The notes: generated by a model not told the origin, from the letters alone. Positions 47,918 through 58,208 are shown, counted from the stretch's first letter. The stretch: 64,000 nt of DNA from Desertimonas sp963733085 (GCA_963733085.1 CAVTBY010000005.1:300150-364149), one strand, 5' to 3'. Numbers and translations are program-made.

Positions 47918-48787
47918 TCACGGGGCTCGATCAAGCATCCCAAGTCCTCGTAGCCACGACTCGTGGAGGAGAGTCCATGCGTCCGTCGCCAGGTCTTGTC
48001 GCTTCACACCGAAGCCGTGTCCGCCGCTGAGGAACAGGTGGAGCTCGGCGTGCTGTCCTGCACTTCGCCACGTCTGCCAGGTCAGGACGGATTCATCGGG
48101 TGGAACTGCGGGGTCGTCAAGGGCGTGCACCAGGAACAATGGGGGCGCCCGGCCGGGGACGGCTGTGTGGCGCGGTGCTTGGCTGTACAGGCAGGCGGCG
48201 AAGTCCGGCCTGGACGCGTCGTCGACGCTGGTGGCGGCGGCCATGGCGACGCCGCCACCGGCGGAGAACCCGACGATGCCGATGCGCGTGGGGTCGATGC
48301 CCCATTCGGTGGCCTGACGACGCGCGAATCGGACGGCTTGGCGGCCGTCTTCGTGAGCCAGGTCGCTGGCCCGCTCGGCCTCTTCGCCGATGATCGCACG
48401 AGTGCCAGCGGACCAGGGCGTGGCCCGGGAGTGCTCGCCGAGTACCTGCAGGTGGGTGAGCATCTCGTCGTCGTCCTCGGGTGTGTGCCGGACCCGGTAT
48501 CGCAGCACCAAGGCGGTGACGCCGAGGGCTGCGAGCTGTCGGGCGAGGCCGCGTCCTTCGTGCTCGACCATGAGGAAGTGGTAGGCACCGCCGGGGGCGA
48601 CGATCACCGCCGTGCCGTTCGGCTCAGCGGTCGGTGTGAACACCTCGAGGGTCGGCACGGCGACGTTGCGCACCATCAGTTCGCCGTCAACCACGAGCTC
48701 CTGGTCGCGCCAGGTCCACGCCTCCGATCCAGGTGGGTTCCCGTCCCAGATCTCGATGACGGAACCCGTCGCAGGTCTCGGTCCCAC
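47918..48787 (-). CDS. Alpha/beta-hydrolase (esterase, acetyl-xylan-esterase-like)
   Basis: 289 residues from GTG 48787, chosen because AAGGAGACC precedes it. NGTAVIVAPGGAYHFLMVEH (oxyanion GGAY), ALVLRYRVRHTP, nucleophile elbow IGIVGFSAGGGVAMAAA, Asp in FLVHALDDPAVPP and His in FLSGGHGFGVKRQD. This is the BD-FAE/xylan-esterase clan pattern. Cytoplasmic, no signal peptide. Confidence 0.85.
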   Translation of the reverse strand: MGPRPATGSVIEIWDGNPPGSEAWTWRDQELVVDGELMVRNVAVPTLEVFTPTAEPNGTAVIVAPGGAYHFLMVEHEGRGLARQLAALGVTALVLRYRVRHTPEDDDEMLTHLQVLGEHSRATPWSAGTRAIIGEEAERASDLAHEDGRQAVRFARRQATEWGIDPTRIGIVGFSAGGGVAMAAATSVDDASRPDFAACLYSQAPRHTAVPGRAPPLFLVHALDDPAVPPDESVLTWQTWRSAGQHAELHLFLSGGHGFGVKRQDLATDAWTLLHESWLRGLGMLDRAP

Positions 48788-49042
48788 CTTGGTCTCCTTC
48801 GGCTGGCGTTGGCATCCCTGCGAATCGTGGAGGGCTGCTCGTTGCTGGTTGAGCCTGTCATCGGCCCGGTGTCTGATGCCACCCCGTCGGGAATCGCTCA
48901 CCAGTGCCGGCGAACGCGGCCTGAAGCTGGTTGCTTCAACGGCAGCAGGCGGACAGGCCAGACAACGACGTCCACCACCGCGTTGCTGTGGTCGACGCGC
49001 CTCGCAACACTCCGAAGCCCAACGGACTTGGCCGGCAGTCCG

Positions 49043-50103
49043 TCAGGCGTACTCGACGATGATTCTGGCGCTTGTCACCGAGATGGACGCCGATCCCGGC
49101 GGGTTGGTGACGCGTGGTTGGTTGCCGCTGCGGCCAGCGCTCATCGAAATCGACACCGAGATCGTCGTGCTCTCCACGTTCTGGCCGGTCAGGTCGATGG
49201 AGCGGCCGAGGCTGGGCGTGGTGAAGCTGAACGGGACGCTGACACCGGCGGCGGTCAACTCGCCCGTGCCGCTCGCCCGCCAATAGGTACTCCGTTCCAG
49301 CAAACGGTTCCCGGACTGCACGTACTGAACGCGGCTGATGGTCATACCCGGCGGAGCCGTGACGGTCACGCTGAACGTGTCGCCCACGCTCCCCGGGTTG
49401 AACGCCGTTGTCGCCGCGATGCACGCCTTTCTTTGGAAGGTCCCCGGGACAGCACCACCGTCTTCGATTCCGATCACCACCGAGTCGGCGACCACGGTGC
49501 TGGTCGCCGCGACGTAGCAACGGTGCGGCACGAAGTCGCGGAGATCGGTGAACGTCCCCAGCGTCGGCGGCGGCGGTGTCGTGGTGGTCGTCGTCGTGGT
49601 CGTCGTCGTGGTCGTTGTTGTCGTCGGTGGCGTTGCTGTTGTCGTCGTCGTAGATGTCGTCGTCGTTGTCGGTGGCGCCGTTGTAGTTGTGGTCGTTGTC
49701 GTGGTCGGCACCGTCGTCGTCGTCGGTGCAGTCGTCGGCGGCGGAATTGTCGTCGGCGGCGTCGGAGTGCACTCGTCGAGCGACACTTGCACCGACGTCG
49801 CACCATCAGTGACGGTCGCCTGGCAGTTGCTCGACTGGAAATTGGCGGCCAGCACCCGGAAACGACCGTCCTCATCGGCAGGACTGCTGGCTGAGGACTC
49901 CGCCGATGTGACCCACACGACGACGTTCGGTACCGCATCCTCGCCCTCGACTCTGAGGCCTTCGTCGGGGTCGAGCTCCGCCCGGTCGACGAACATCGCG
50001 GCGAGCGCACTCGGCGACAGCACGCGAGCAGCGACGTCGACGCGCCCGCCAAAGCAACCCCGACGGTGATCAGACGTGCCCGACACACCACAGGCTTGCT
50101 CAT
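49043..50103 (-). pseudogene. Secreted protein with Thr-rich linker, one frameshift in the signal region
   Basis: ATG 50103, preceded by GGAGGAGCG, encodes a signal peptide (MSKPVVCRARLITVGVALAG ... STSLLA). One base appears missing near 50020-50050, after which the frame runs ALAAMFVDRAELDPDEG, an N-terminal Ig-like domain ending SVQVSLDECTP, a ~60-residue Thr/Pro linker and a C-terminal beta-rich domain (HRCYVAATSTVVADSVVIGI ... ISVTSARIIVEYA). Repaired length is about 353. A surface or extracellular protein; no enzymatic motif seen. Confidence 0.65.
49566..49760. repeat. Low-complexity ACN/GTN triplet tract (Thr linker)
   Basis: Runs of GTC/GTG/GTT triplets on the plus strand are ACN Thr codons of the minus-strand secreted protein, with short PPTT interruptions. 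Prone to slippage and length variation. Confidence 0.85.
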
Positions 50104-50254
50104 CGCTCCTCCTCCCACGACGTCCCGAACGTCGTCCCCCCTAGCGGGAAGGGCGTCCCCTTCCGGTGATCACTACGCACGATCGGCAGGAACGGTTCGT
50201 GGGCATCCTGGGCATCCCCCCGTTTCGTGGAGGCATGGACTATGAGGTGACGCC

Positions 50255-50440
50255 ATGCCAGAGATGCGGAGGAAGTACGACGCGGAGTTCCGCGAGGGGG
50301 CGGTGACGATCGTCCGGGAGACGGGCAAGCCGATCGTAGAGGTGGCCCGGGAGCTCGGCATCGGTGCCGGCACGTTGGGGAACTGGGTGAAGAAGGACCG
50401 TCTCGCCCGAGGCGACGAGTCCGAGCGCACCCGGGTCGAT
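50255..50440 (+). pseudogene. Truncated IS3-family transposase OrfA
   Basis: ATG 50255 after GAGGTGAC encodes MPEMRRKYDAEFREGAVTIV, then RETGKPIVEVARELGIGAGT and LGNWVKKDRLARG, the HTH_Tnp_1 start of IS3-type OrfA. After ~60 codons similarity ends; the leucine-zipper end and all of OrfB (DDE) are missing. It lies at the broken 3' end of the serine hydrolase gene, which reads in the opposite direction. Confidence 0.8.
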
Positions 50441-50449
50441 CCGGCGTCG

Positions 50450-51875
50450 GGCGCGACGGCGTGGTTCGGTGCTCTGGTTCGGTTCTGCCATTCGGTGCGG
50501 TCACGGCCGCCACGTGGCTCGGCTCCGACGGCCACTCCGGCGAGGGACCTCGAACTGTGCGTATCAGCGGCCGAGTGGGGATGCAGGTCGAGGGTGATGC
50601 TGCTGAGTTCGACGTAGGCCTCGATGACCGGGTCCAATGGGCTGGTGCCGTTGGCGATTGCGGCGAACGTCGCACCACTCTCGTCGTGGTAGGTGCTGAT
50701 AGCCGTCCAGCCGAGGACTCCACCACCGTGACCGATCAGATCGTTGCCGGTGCGGCCTTCAATGCCAAGGCCGTAGAGGACACCGCCCAAGTCGGTGTCG
50801 AGGGAGAGGCGTTCAGCGGCAAGGTCCTCTGGGAGCAGGGTGGTGCCCATTGCGCCTGCTGTCCAGTTGAACAGGTCCTCGATCGTCGTGTACATCCCGC
50901 CGGCGGCTCCTTGATACGACGCCGACCAGTCGGTCACGTCGGTTCCGGCCTCAACCTCCGCAAGCCCTGACAGGAACTCCGGTGCGGCGTCGTCGATGTA
51001 GCCATGGCTGGACGGGACAGGCAACGCGTTCTGGTCACCCGGCAGCAGCGCCGTGTTGTGCAGCCCTGCCCGGACAGCCACATCGCTGAGGATGTCCTCG
51101 ATCGGCTGGCAGGTTGTCGCCTCGAGAAGCAGACCAAGGATGGTGTAGTTCGTGTTCGAGTACCCCGGACGCCCGGTGCCGCGGTCACACCGGCATCAAG
51201 GGCAAATTCGATCAATTCCTCCTCCGTCCACACAAGCGTCGGGTCGGCGACCGTCTGGGTGAGGACTGCCCCAGGCGTGTTTGCGTAGTCCGGCAACCCG
51301 CTCGTCATCGATAGCAGCTGGTCCACGGTGATGTCGGCAATCTCGGGGAACTGATCGGCCAGCTGCGGAACGAGCCGGGCGACCGTGTCATCCAACGAGA
51401 AGCTGCCGGCTGCCACCTGCTCAAGCACCGCGGTCGCCGTGAACGACTTGGTCACCGAGCCGATTCGGCTGTGATCGTCGATCGTCGCCGGCGTCTCTCC
51501 TTGCACGGCGTCACCAATCGCCGCCACCCAGTAGCCCAGGTTCGGATCGGCGATCGCAACCCACACCGCCGGCGTCCCTGGCATTTGGGCGAGGGCCTGC
51601 TCGAACCGAGCCTGCCACGCTGCGGCAGTCTCCGCACTCGCCGGATCCCGGTTAACCGACGTCGCCGTCCAGTTGCCTGTTGGTGCCGTAACGCCATCGG
51701 GTGCCATCGTGTTCACCGAGAGTTCCGCCGCGGCCGGAACACACGGCGCCACCGAATCAATCGACTCGGCGACCGGACCAGAGGTCGCTCCGCTCGACTC
51801 GGCGACGGCCCCACCGGCCAGAAGCGACGAGGACACCCCCGCGGCGAACAGGATGCGGGCACGACGTAGCGACAT
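50450..51875 (-). pseudogene. Serine hydrolase (class C beta-lactamase-like), frameshifted and 3'-truncated
   Basis: ATG 51875 (GGGGGGAACC upstream): signal peptide MSLRRARILFAAGVSSSLLA, then a beta-lactamase/DD-peptidase domain with the Ser-x-x-Lys active site in HSRIGSVTKSFTATA and DQLLSMTSGLPDYANTPGAV. One base is missing near 51165-51175 in a GGGG/CCCC run, where the YSNTNY motif begins; the second frame continues LHNTALLPGDQNALPVPSSH and HGGGVLGWTAISTYHDESGA (HGG motif). Its end is lost at the transposase remnant: the frame then reads antisense through 50255-50440. Probably non-functional. Confidence 0.75.
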
Positions 51876-52077
51876 GGTTCCCCCCAATGCATCGTTCCAC
51901 CGACGAGAACCCCGCCACGACCGTAACGGCGGCACCTCAACCTGTTACTCAAATAGTCCGCCAACACTCACGTCGGAGTGGCATCGAATGCCCGGTACGG
52001 CGCCGCTTCAGTTTTCTCGAGCATTGCTTTGAGCCCCGACAGAGCGGCGTCCGCCCACTGCGGCCTTGGGATGGTCG

Positions 52078-52150
52078 CAGGTACAACTACATGCCGTTAA
52101 GGCGCGGCCGCCGGTGCACTCCGGCCGGCGTTCGGTGCACGCATTCGGTC
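52078..52150. repeat. Dispersed intergenic repeat, copy B
   Basis: CAGGTACAACTACATGCCG, then GGCGCGGCCGCCGGTGCACT, CCGGCCGGCGTTCGGTGCAC and GCATTCGG. Right half matches copy D; left half (CAACTACATGCCG) matches copy A exactly. The 51876-52271 interval has no gene otherwise. Confidence 0.6.
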
Positions 52151-52271
52151 GCGGGGCGGTCGGCCCACGAGAACGATGGGTGATCGGTCGCGTGGCGCCA
52201 CGAGTGAGGCCGACGACGATGACCGGGTGACGTGGTCTGGGTATGGAGTCCGTGGCGCCTACGGTCGCGCC

Positions 52272-52765
52272 ATGGCATCGCGATTGCGGTCGACCGACGA
52301 GGACACACGTACAGCGATCCGGATCGCGTTGAGCGGCGTCGCCCGCGGAGTCGACCTCGGCGACATTGCTGCTCGGCTGGCACCGCTGCACCCACGCAAC
52401 GACACCTTCCCCGGTGTGGTGCTTCTCAACGTTGCCGCCGACGTGATCGAACTCTCCGGTGCCAGCCGCGCGGATCCGATCGAGGTTGAAGGTATCCGCG
52501 AACGCTTCCTGCCGGAGGCGGCTGCGCACACCAAGGCGCAGCATCACAAGAGCATGTTCGCCCTGCGGGCAGCCGCGATGCTCGCGGTGGTGTCGATCCG
52601 GGGCTTCTCGACGAGGTCAGCTGGTGGAGGACAGACGATCTGTGGTACTGGTCGCTCGAAGCGCTCATCACCTATTTGCGAGCGGGAGCGGACCGGACCG
52701 GCGAGTCAATTGAAGTGTTCTGTGGGCGAGTCGCTGAGCGCCTCGATGTCACGATCGAGGATTGA
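52272..52765 (+). pseudogene. Unrecognised helical protein, one frameshift
   Basis: ATG 52272: MASRLRSTDEDTRTAIRIAL, VDLGDIAARLAPLHPRNDTF, FPGVVLLNVAADVIELSGAS, then near 52580-52585 one base is missing and the frame continues GVDPGLLDEVSWWRTDDLWY, LITYLRAGADRTGESIEVFC, stop 52765. Repaired length is 164 residues, soluble and mostly helical. I do not recognise the family. Confidence 0.55.
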
Positions 52766-53259
52766 TTCAGTCGGCTGATGCGACGAGCGCGGCCCGCTCC
52801 CGTCGGGGCTGATGTGTCGCTTGTACAGCGGTCCGCACGGTGTTTGAGCCAGCTGCAAGGAGAGGGCGAGCAGGTCGGTTTCGCCGTCGAGCTTGGCGTG
52901 GATCTCGGCGAGGTATTTGAACTCGTTCATCACACCCAACACGCTGCGGCTATTGGTCTTGGCCAACCTGCGTGGTTCCATCTCGCCCAGCTCCGTGTCG
53001 GTGAACGAGCGTGGGACCTCATGCGCTTGAAGGTAGGCGCACACTGCGGAAGGAAAGCGTTCGAGCAGAGTCGCGGCTGGGGCGAATGGCATGAGGACCG
53101 CAGCAAGGTTGCTTCGCTGACGAACAGGGCAACGTGCGGCTTCCAGAAGAGGATGTTCACGTACCAGTCACCGAGCCGAGTCGTCGAATGACCGGCGTCG
53201 GTCGCCGACAGACCACCGACGCGGTCGAGCACCCGCTTCGTCCCGCGGATCAACAGCAC
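52706..53259 (-). pseudogene. DUF6933-like protein, one frameshift
   Basis: GTG 53259: LLIRGTKRVLDRVGG, GDWYVNILFWKPHVALFVSE, ATLL; one base is missing near 53085-53105 and the frame resumes LMPFAPAATLLERFPSAVCA, RRLAKTNSRSVLGVMNEFKY, to stop 52706. The order (start of strand, WYxNLLxxxR-type, then KTxSRSVLGxMN) fits the DUF6933 family of about 170-190 residues. The last ~20 codons overlap the convergent gene at 52272-52765. Confidence 0.6.
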
Positions 53260-53442
53260 GGAGCAAGTCTCGCCCGCCGAGAGAACGAGCCCGCTTACCC
53301 ATTGCACGAAGTCCGCTTCGCGGAGATGCCGTTCCCGTCGCGGTTGCACGCCGGTCGGCGCCGACGCTCTGTGTCGCGATTCGGTGCGCCACCTACCCCG
53401 CGTGACAGTGTGGATCGGGCGACAATCGAGCCGAGGAGACAC

Positions 53443-53610
53443 GTGAGCGACGAGCAGTTCGACGAAAGCGCCGCCGTGCCCAGCGACGAACGTGCCGCGG
53501 AGCAGTTTGGACGAGAGTTGGATGCCCTGCGCCGCAAGTACGAGGAGCTGGGACTCGACTTCGACGCTGCGCTCGAAGAGCACCTAGCGCGGAAGCCACG
53601 CGACAGCTGA
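53443..53610 (+). CDS. Small acidic coiled-coil protein
   Basis: 55 residues from GTG 53443 preceded by GAGGAGACAC. Composition is highly charged: QFDESAAVPSDERAAEQFGR, ELDALRRKYEELGLDFDAAL, EEHLARKPRDS, consistent with one long helix. No family recognised; the ribosome binding site and codon pattern support it as real. Confidence 0.55.
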   Translation: MSDEQFDESAAVPSDERAAEQFGRELDALRRKYEELGLDFDAALEEHLARKPRDS

Positions 53611-53762
53611 ACCCGACCTGGCTCGAACCAGGTGGGCCTCCGCCGGGCTGCCCGTCCACCCGGCACCCCGAAAGATCGGCGACGCTGTGGCGGGGGTCTG
53701 CGACGCCGGTCTGCGGCGCCTCGACGAACGCGTCCTGCCGTGGTAGCCGACGACCAGCGCCG

Positions 53763-54218
53763 TTAGGCGACGGACGGTGGCAGGACAACGACAACGGACC
53801 AGCCCGTTTCGGCGCGCTCCAAGGTGATCAGCCCACCCTGCTGGAAGCCGATCACCTGCCGGCTGGGATCGCCCGTCAACAGGGCACCGGCCAGCGCGGC
53901 GAGGTGCGGCAGATGACCGACCAGCATCACGTCAGCGGTCTCGCCGGAAAGCCGCTCGACCCAGGGTGCCGGGTCGTCGTTGGGGGCGAGGTCGTCATCC
54001 TCCTCAGGGTCGATGCCGAGCAGCGCAGCCCAGATCTCCGCTGTCTCGCGCGCACGGGTCTTGCCCGAGTGGACGATCCGTTCGGCCTGCGCACCGAGCC
54101 GGCTCGTCGCCAGACGCGCCACCCTGCTGACGTCGTCGGCGCCCTCGTCGGTGAGCGGCCGTAGCGGATCGTCGTCAGCGGACTTGGCCAGCCCGTGCTG
54201 GACGAGATACAGCCTCAC
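53763..54218 (-). CDS. sixA: SixA-type phosphohistidine phosphatase (histidine phosphatase superfamily)
   Basis: 151 residues from GTG 54218. VRLYLVQHGLAKSADDDPLR has QHG where the superfamily usually has RHG, as in many SixA-subgroup members. Then PLTDEGADDVSRVARLA, VHSGKTRARETAEIWAALLG (second Arg) and DVMLVGHLPHLAALAGALLT with the second catalytic His. It removes phosphate from phospho-His; partner unknown. Confidence 0.85.
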   Translation of the reverse strand: MRLYLVQHGLAKSADDDPLRPLTDEGADDVSRVARLATSRLGAQAERIVHSGKTRARETAEIWAALLGIDPEEDDDLAPNDDPAPWVERLSGETADVMLVGHLPHLAALAGALLTGDPSRQVIGFQQGGLITLERAETGWSVVVVLPPSVA

Positions 54219-54390
54219 CGCCGAAACAGTAGGCGTGTCCGAAGCGCTCAAGTCGCACGCTCCGAGGGGCGATGAACCGAGCAAACGTGATCGGATCTGA
54301 ATCGCTGTCCACTGACCACGCCCTCGCGTCTGGTTCCGTCACGGGCCGCTCGCGCCTCGATTGATAGCCGGTTGACGAGCGCTCGCGGAT

Positions 54391-54455
54391 GCCGCAATGC
54401 CGATCTGGCGCGGTCGAAGCAGGCCGGTGGCCGGCGTTCGGTGTTTCATTCGGGA
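54391..54455. repeat. Dispersed intergenic repeat, copy E
   Basis: GCAATGCCGATCTGGCGCGG then GGCCGGCGTTCGGTGTTTCA and TTCGG. Between SixA and the DUF808 gene; 54219-54559 has no other feature. Confidence 0.45.
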
Positions 54456-54559
54456 GCACGCGCTGCGGACTGGTGCACTGGAAGGCCGGTGCATGCCTCG
54501 AGCAACAAGCTCGAACGCGAGCCGTGATCGGCGGCGCCGTAGGCATCGGGCCGCGGCAT

Positions 54560-55517
54560 TCAGTGCGCACCCGGGGAAACCTGGCCTCTTCGGCGTCCCA
54601 CACGTGCGAGGGCCGTAAGGACGATCGCGCCCACCGCGAGACCAACGGCGGCCGAAAGCGCCGTGTTGATGATCCACGAAAGCACACCACCGATGCCTGG
54701 CACATCCTCGACCCAGTGCTCGACTTCGTGCACAAGGTCGTAGGGCCAATGCCAGCCAAGCTCGTCAGCACCGACGAGGAGGATGTGGCCACCGACCCAC
54801 AGCATGGCGGCGGTGCCGACGAGCGAAAGGACACTCAGCAACTTCGGCATGCCCGCGACGAGAAAACGGCCGATTCGTTGCGACGAGGGCTGCGAGCGTT
54901 GCGCCAGACGCAGGCCGATGTCGTCCATCTTCACGATTAGCGCGACCGCGCCGTACACCGCCGCTGTGATCGCAAGCGCGACGATCGCGAGGATGATCGC
55001 GCGCCGCACGATGCCTTCGTCAAGCACCTCCTTCAGCGCGATCACCATGATCTCCGCCGAGAGGATGAAGTCAGTCCGGATCGCGCCAGCGATGGTCTTG
55101 GCCTCGGCTTCGTGACCCTGCACCACTGCGGGCAGTTCTTCCGTCGTCGCGCCCGTGGCTGCCGCCGATGAGCTGGTGCACCTTTTCGGCACCCTCGAAG
55201 CAGAGATACGTCCCGCCAACCATCAGAATGATCTCCACGAGCACCGGGGCGACGGCACTGAGGATCAGCGCCGCGGGCAGGATGAACGCGATCTTGTTGC
55301 GCAGCGAACCCGTCGCGATCTTGCGGATGATCGGCAGCTCCCGGTCCGCGGCCAACCCCCTCACGTACGCCGGCGTGACCGCTGCATCATCGACGACCAC
55401 ACCGGCCGCCTTTGCGCTCGCCCGACCGGCAGCCGCCCCGACGTCATCGATCGACGATGCCGCCAACTTGGCCAGCGCCGCGATGTCATCGAGCAATGCA
55501 GCGAGACCGCTGGCCAT
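54560..55517 (-). pseudogene. DUF808 membrane protein, one frameshift
   Basis: ATG 55517 (GAGGAGC upstream): MASGLAALLDDIAALAKLAA, then SSIDDVGAAAGRASAKAAGV, ELPIIRKIATGSLRNKIAFI and LMVGGTYLCFEGAEKVHQLI. The frame shifts by one near 55145-55170 and continues AKTIAGAIRTDFILSAEIMV, LALKEV-like and several helices ending in WIINTALSAAVGLAVGAIVL. Repaired length is about 319 residues with six or more transmembrane helices, as in the DUF808 (YedI) family; transport or membrane-stress role unknown. Confidence 0.8.
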
Positions 55518-55821
55518 CACGCTCCTCGGGTGGGGCTCGGAGTCCGAGTGAGACTAGCGAGACGTGGCGTCGTGTCGCAGATGACCACGCCCGTGTCGCA
55601 AGTCGAAACGAGTCAACTCGTTCTCAATCGCCGGAGGGTGCCGTTGATTGTCGCTCTGCTCGCCGTCGGCGTCAGTCTCGATGGCGTAGACCGCCGATCG
55701 CTATTGACATGCCAGTCTGTACTCGAAGGACAGCCCTGCGCTACGCCGTTTTGGTTCGTGTTTCAGTGCGCACCGCAGCGGGGTCCCCTGCTCTCTGGCG
55801 GGAGGCGATGACGAAGGCGGG

Positions 55822-56676
55822 TCAGAGGGCGAGACGCGCGAGTCGGGAACGGACACCTTCGGCGAGTCTCGAGTTCAGCGGCCGGTCGGTTGCGCGGCTG
55901 GCGTCGACAAGCGCATCATCGAGCAGCTCGGCGAGGGCGACCGCCGCCGACAGGATCGACTGTGGGTCTCGTGGCGACGGATAGGCGTCGACGAGACGTG
56001 CAGGGACGGCCTGAGGTGTGTAGTCGAGCAAGCTCACCAATCCGTACTGTGGAGACGTCGTCCCCGCCCCAATTGCGACCAGACGCAACCAGTAGTCCCG
56101 AACGACGCCGACACGTTCAACGGCCTCAAACCAAGAGCCCCGCTCCAAATACTTCGCTACATCGCTTAGGAACCACCAGGCCGAGTGCGAGTAGTCGACT
56201 GCCCGTTCCGCCGTACGAACGGCGACAGCATCCGCTGACGGTGTGAACGGTGCTGACACGCGACCGTCTTTGTCCATCACGACCACCTCTTCGCCCGCCA
56301 AGTGATGATCACGCGAGGCAACGGGAATGAGCAGCAGGTCAAGCTGACCGCCGTTCGTGTACACCGCCGCCAGGCGACGCGTGGGATCTCCGAAGCCCTC
56401 ATAGCCGTGGACGTACGCGTCGACGACATCACCCAGCTCAACGGCCAAGTCGTTCGCAGCAACCTCAAGCCGATCCACCCCCGTGATGGTGTGGGTGATC
56501 GCTGCGTCCACATCGGACAGCTCATCTGCGTTGCCGCGACCAAGCGAACAGCTCACGATCAGAGCGCGGAGCTCCGGCGTCCGCTCGAGGATCCCGACGA
56601 GACCCTCAAGGAGAGCGCCCTGCACCGGCAACCGCTCACGCACAGCCTCCATCCAACGAACCGCGTCACTGATCAC
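55822..56676 (-). CDS. Nucleotidyltransferase-fold protein
   Basis: 284 residues from GTG 56676 (the frame extends to 56823 but upstream is low complexity). N-terminal pol-beta-like fold: LIVSCSLGRGNADELSDVDA with the GS/GxG loop and Asp-x-Asp metal pair, then LGDVVDAYVHGYEGFGDPTR and QLDLLLIPVASR with the third Asp. The C-terminal half is helical (SAWWFLSDVAKYLERGSWFE). Resembles aminoglycoside-nucleotidyltransferase-like enzymes; substrate unknown. The 55518-55821 gap contains nothing recognisable. Confidence 0.75.
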   Translation of the reverse strand: MISDAVRWMEAVRERLPVQGALLEGLVGILERTPELRALIVSCSLGRGNADELSDVDAAITHTITGVDRLEVAANDLAVELGDVVDAYVHGYEGFGDPTRRLAAVYTNGGQLDLLLIPVASRDHHLAGEEVVVMDKDGRVSAPFTPSADAVAVRTAERAVDYSHSAWWFLSDVAKYLERGSWFEAVERVGVVRDYWLRLVAIGAGTTSPQYGLVSLLDYTPQAVPARLVDAYPSPRDPQSILSAAVALAELLDDALVDASRATDRPLNSRLAEGVRSRLARLAL

Positions 56677-57076
56677 CCGACGAAGTCTGCCCAACGGAGC
56701 GTCACTGGCGCGGCGAGATCGGCGGGCCGACGAAACAGCGCCGCTATGCCCGTTCTTTGCGGGTCGAGATGGCGGCGACGCCGACATTCGGTGTCGCGAG
56801 TATGTGTGCGTCAGCGCTTTCATCCTCGCTGATGCGGAGGGCGGAGATCTCGCGCGTGGGTGAGCGCGGATCGCCGATTCGGGCCCGAGCCGATCAGCGC
56901 TGCAGTACGGCGGACGATGGTGGTGGTGGTGCGCGGCGCCTTCGAAATCTCCACGCCATCGTCCACCGTTTGCACGAGACGCTTGAGATCGTCGTCACTG
57001 GTCTGGGCCGATCTTGGCCGAGCGCCGGGTAGGGCGGCGGTTGAACCGCCAGTGCGGCGGGCGGGCCGCTGGAGTC

Positions 57077-57111
57077 CGGGGGTCGACGAGCAGCAGTCAA
57101 GTCGACCCCCG
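57077..57111. terminator. 11-bp hairpin in a non-coding region
   Basis: CGGGGGTCGAC pairs with GTCGACCCCCG around a 13-nt loop; about 40 bp before it the short palindrome GGCGGTT-G-AACCGCC can also fold. The 56677-57242 interval otherwise shows no gene, so the hairpins may end a decayed gene or a small RNA. Confidence 0.45.
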
Positions 57112-57242
57112 TCAGCCAGGACTTACACGGTTGAGCCCGAAATCTGATTGCCGGCGGTGGGGTAGGTCTCGTCGGCGGCGACGACGGTGGGCGGTGGTGG
57201 TCCGCTTGCTACGGTCCGGCTGATGCACCGGCTTGATGAGCG

Positions 57243-58208
57243 ATGAAGGCGGCGGTCTGCGAGCGGTACGGGCCACCCGAGGTCGTGCAGATCAAGGACG
57301 TGCCGATGCCTGTCCCCAAGGCCGGTGAGCTGCTGGTCGAGTCCCGTGCGACCACGGTCAACTCGGGCGACGCCCGCTTGCGTGCGCCGCGGGTGCCTCG
57401 GGGGATGTCCGCGCTCGTGCGGCTGACGATGGGCGTCACCAAGCCGAGAAGGCCAGTCCTCGGTTTCGAGGTGGCCGGCCGGGTCACCGAGGTGGCGAGC
57501 GGCGTCACCGACTTCCAGCCCGGCGACAGGGTGGTCGCCTCACGCGGGTTCAAGTTCGGCTGCCACGCCGAATACATCACCGTCGCCGAACACGGCCAGG
57601 TCGCCAGGATCCCCGACAACGTGAGCTTCGACGAAGCGGTGTCGCTGTGCTTCGGCGGCTCGACGGCGCTGCACTTCTTCGAGCGGGGGAAGCTGACTGC
57701 CGGTGATTCGATCCTTATCAACGGCGCGTCGGGAGCCGTTGGCACCATCGCCGTCCAACTCGCCAAGCATCGCGGTGCCGAGGTGACAGCGGTCTGTAGC
57801 AGCGCCAACGTCGACATGGTTGGCGACCTCGGGGCCGATCATGTCATCGACTACACGACGCAGGACTTCACGCAGAACGGGCAGCTCTACGACGTGATCA
57901 TGGACACCCACGGCAACGCGCCGTACACCCGGGTCAAGGACTCGTTGAAACCCGGCGGCCGCTTCCTCATGGTCGTCGGCGACCTGTTCCAGACCGTTGC
58001 CTCGACGTGGCAGCGGGCAACGATCGGCGGCACGGGCAAGGTGACCGGCGAGAGCTATCGAACCCTGATGTCGCTCGCCCAGCAAGGTGTCCTGAAGCCC
58101 GTCATCGACACAGTCCTGCCGTTCGAACAGATCGTCGAGGCCCACCGCCGAGTCGACGGCGGTCACAAGGTCGGCAGCATCGTCCTGACCTTCGGCAAGG
58201 ATGACTGA
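57243..58208 (+). CDS. Zinc-less MDR-family oxidoreductase (quinone-oxidoreductase-like)
   Basis: 321 residues. MKAAVCERYGPPEVVQIKDV, GFEVAGRVTEVASGVTDFQP, cofactor loop LINGASGAVGTIAVQLAKHR, YDVIMDTHGNAPYTRVKDSL and the end FEQIVEAHRRVDGGHKVGSI. The catalytic zinc ligands are absent, so it is an NADPH-dependent reductase of quinones or enones. No strong ribosome binding site at ATG 57243. The 58209-58618 interval after it shows no gene. Confidence 0.9.
   Translation: MKAAVCERYGPPEVVQIKDVPMPVPKAGELLVESRATTVNSGDARLRAPRVPRGMSALVRLTMGVTKPRRPVLGFEVAGRVTEVASGVTDFQPGDRVVASRGFKFGCHAEYITVAEHGQVARIPDNVSFDEAVSLCFGGSTALHFFERGKLTAGDSILINGASGAVGTIAVQLAKHRGAEVTAVCSSANVDMVGDLGADHVIDYTTQDFTQNGQLYDVIMDTHGNAPYTRVKDSLKPGGRFLMVVGDLFQTVASTWQRATIGGTGKVTGESYRTLMSLAQQGVLKPVIDTVLPFEQIVEAHRRVDGGHKVGSIVLTFGKDD

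Noticed and set aside
49566..49760. GT-rich repeated tract as a CRISPR or microsatellite array
   Set aside because: No repeat-spacer structure; the triplets are Thr codons of a secreted protein's linker.
8409..52765. Homology between the 8409-8570 fragment and the frameshifted gene at 52272-52765
   Set aside because: Both contain a TYLR-containing helix and Trp-rich segments, but only a few residues align; not enough to claim a relationship.
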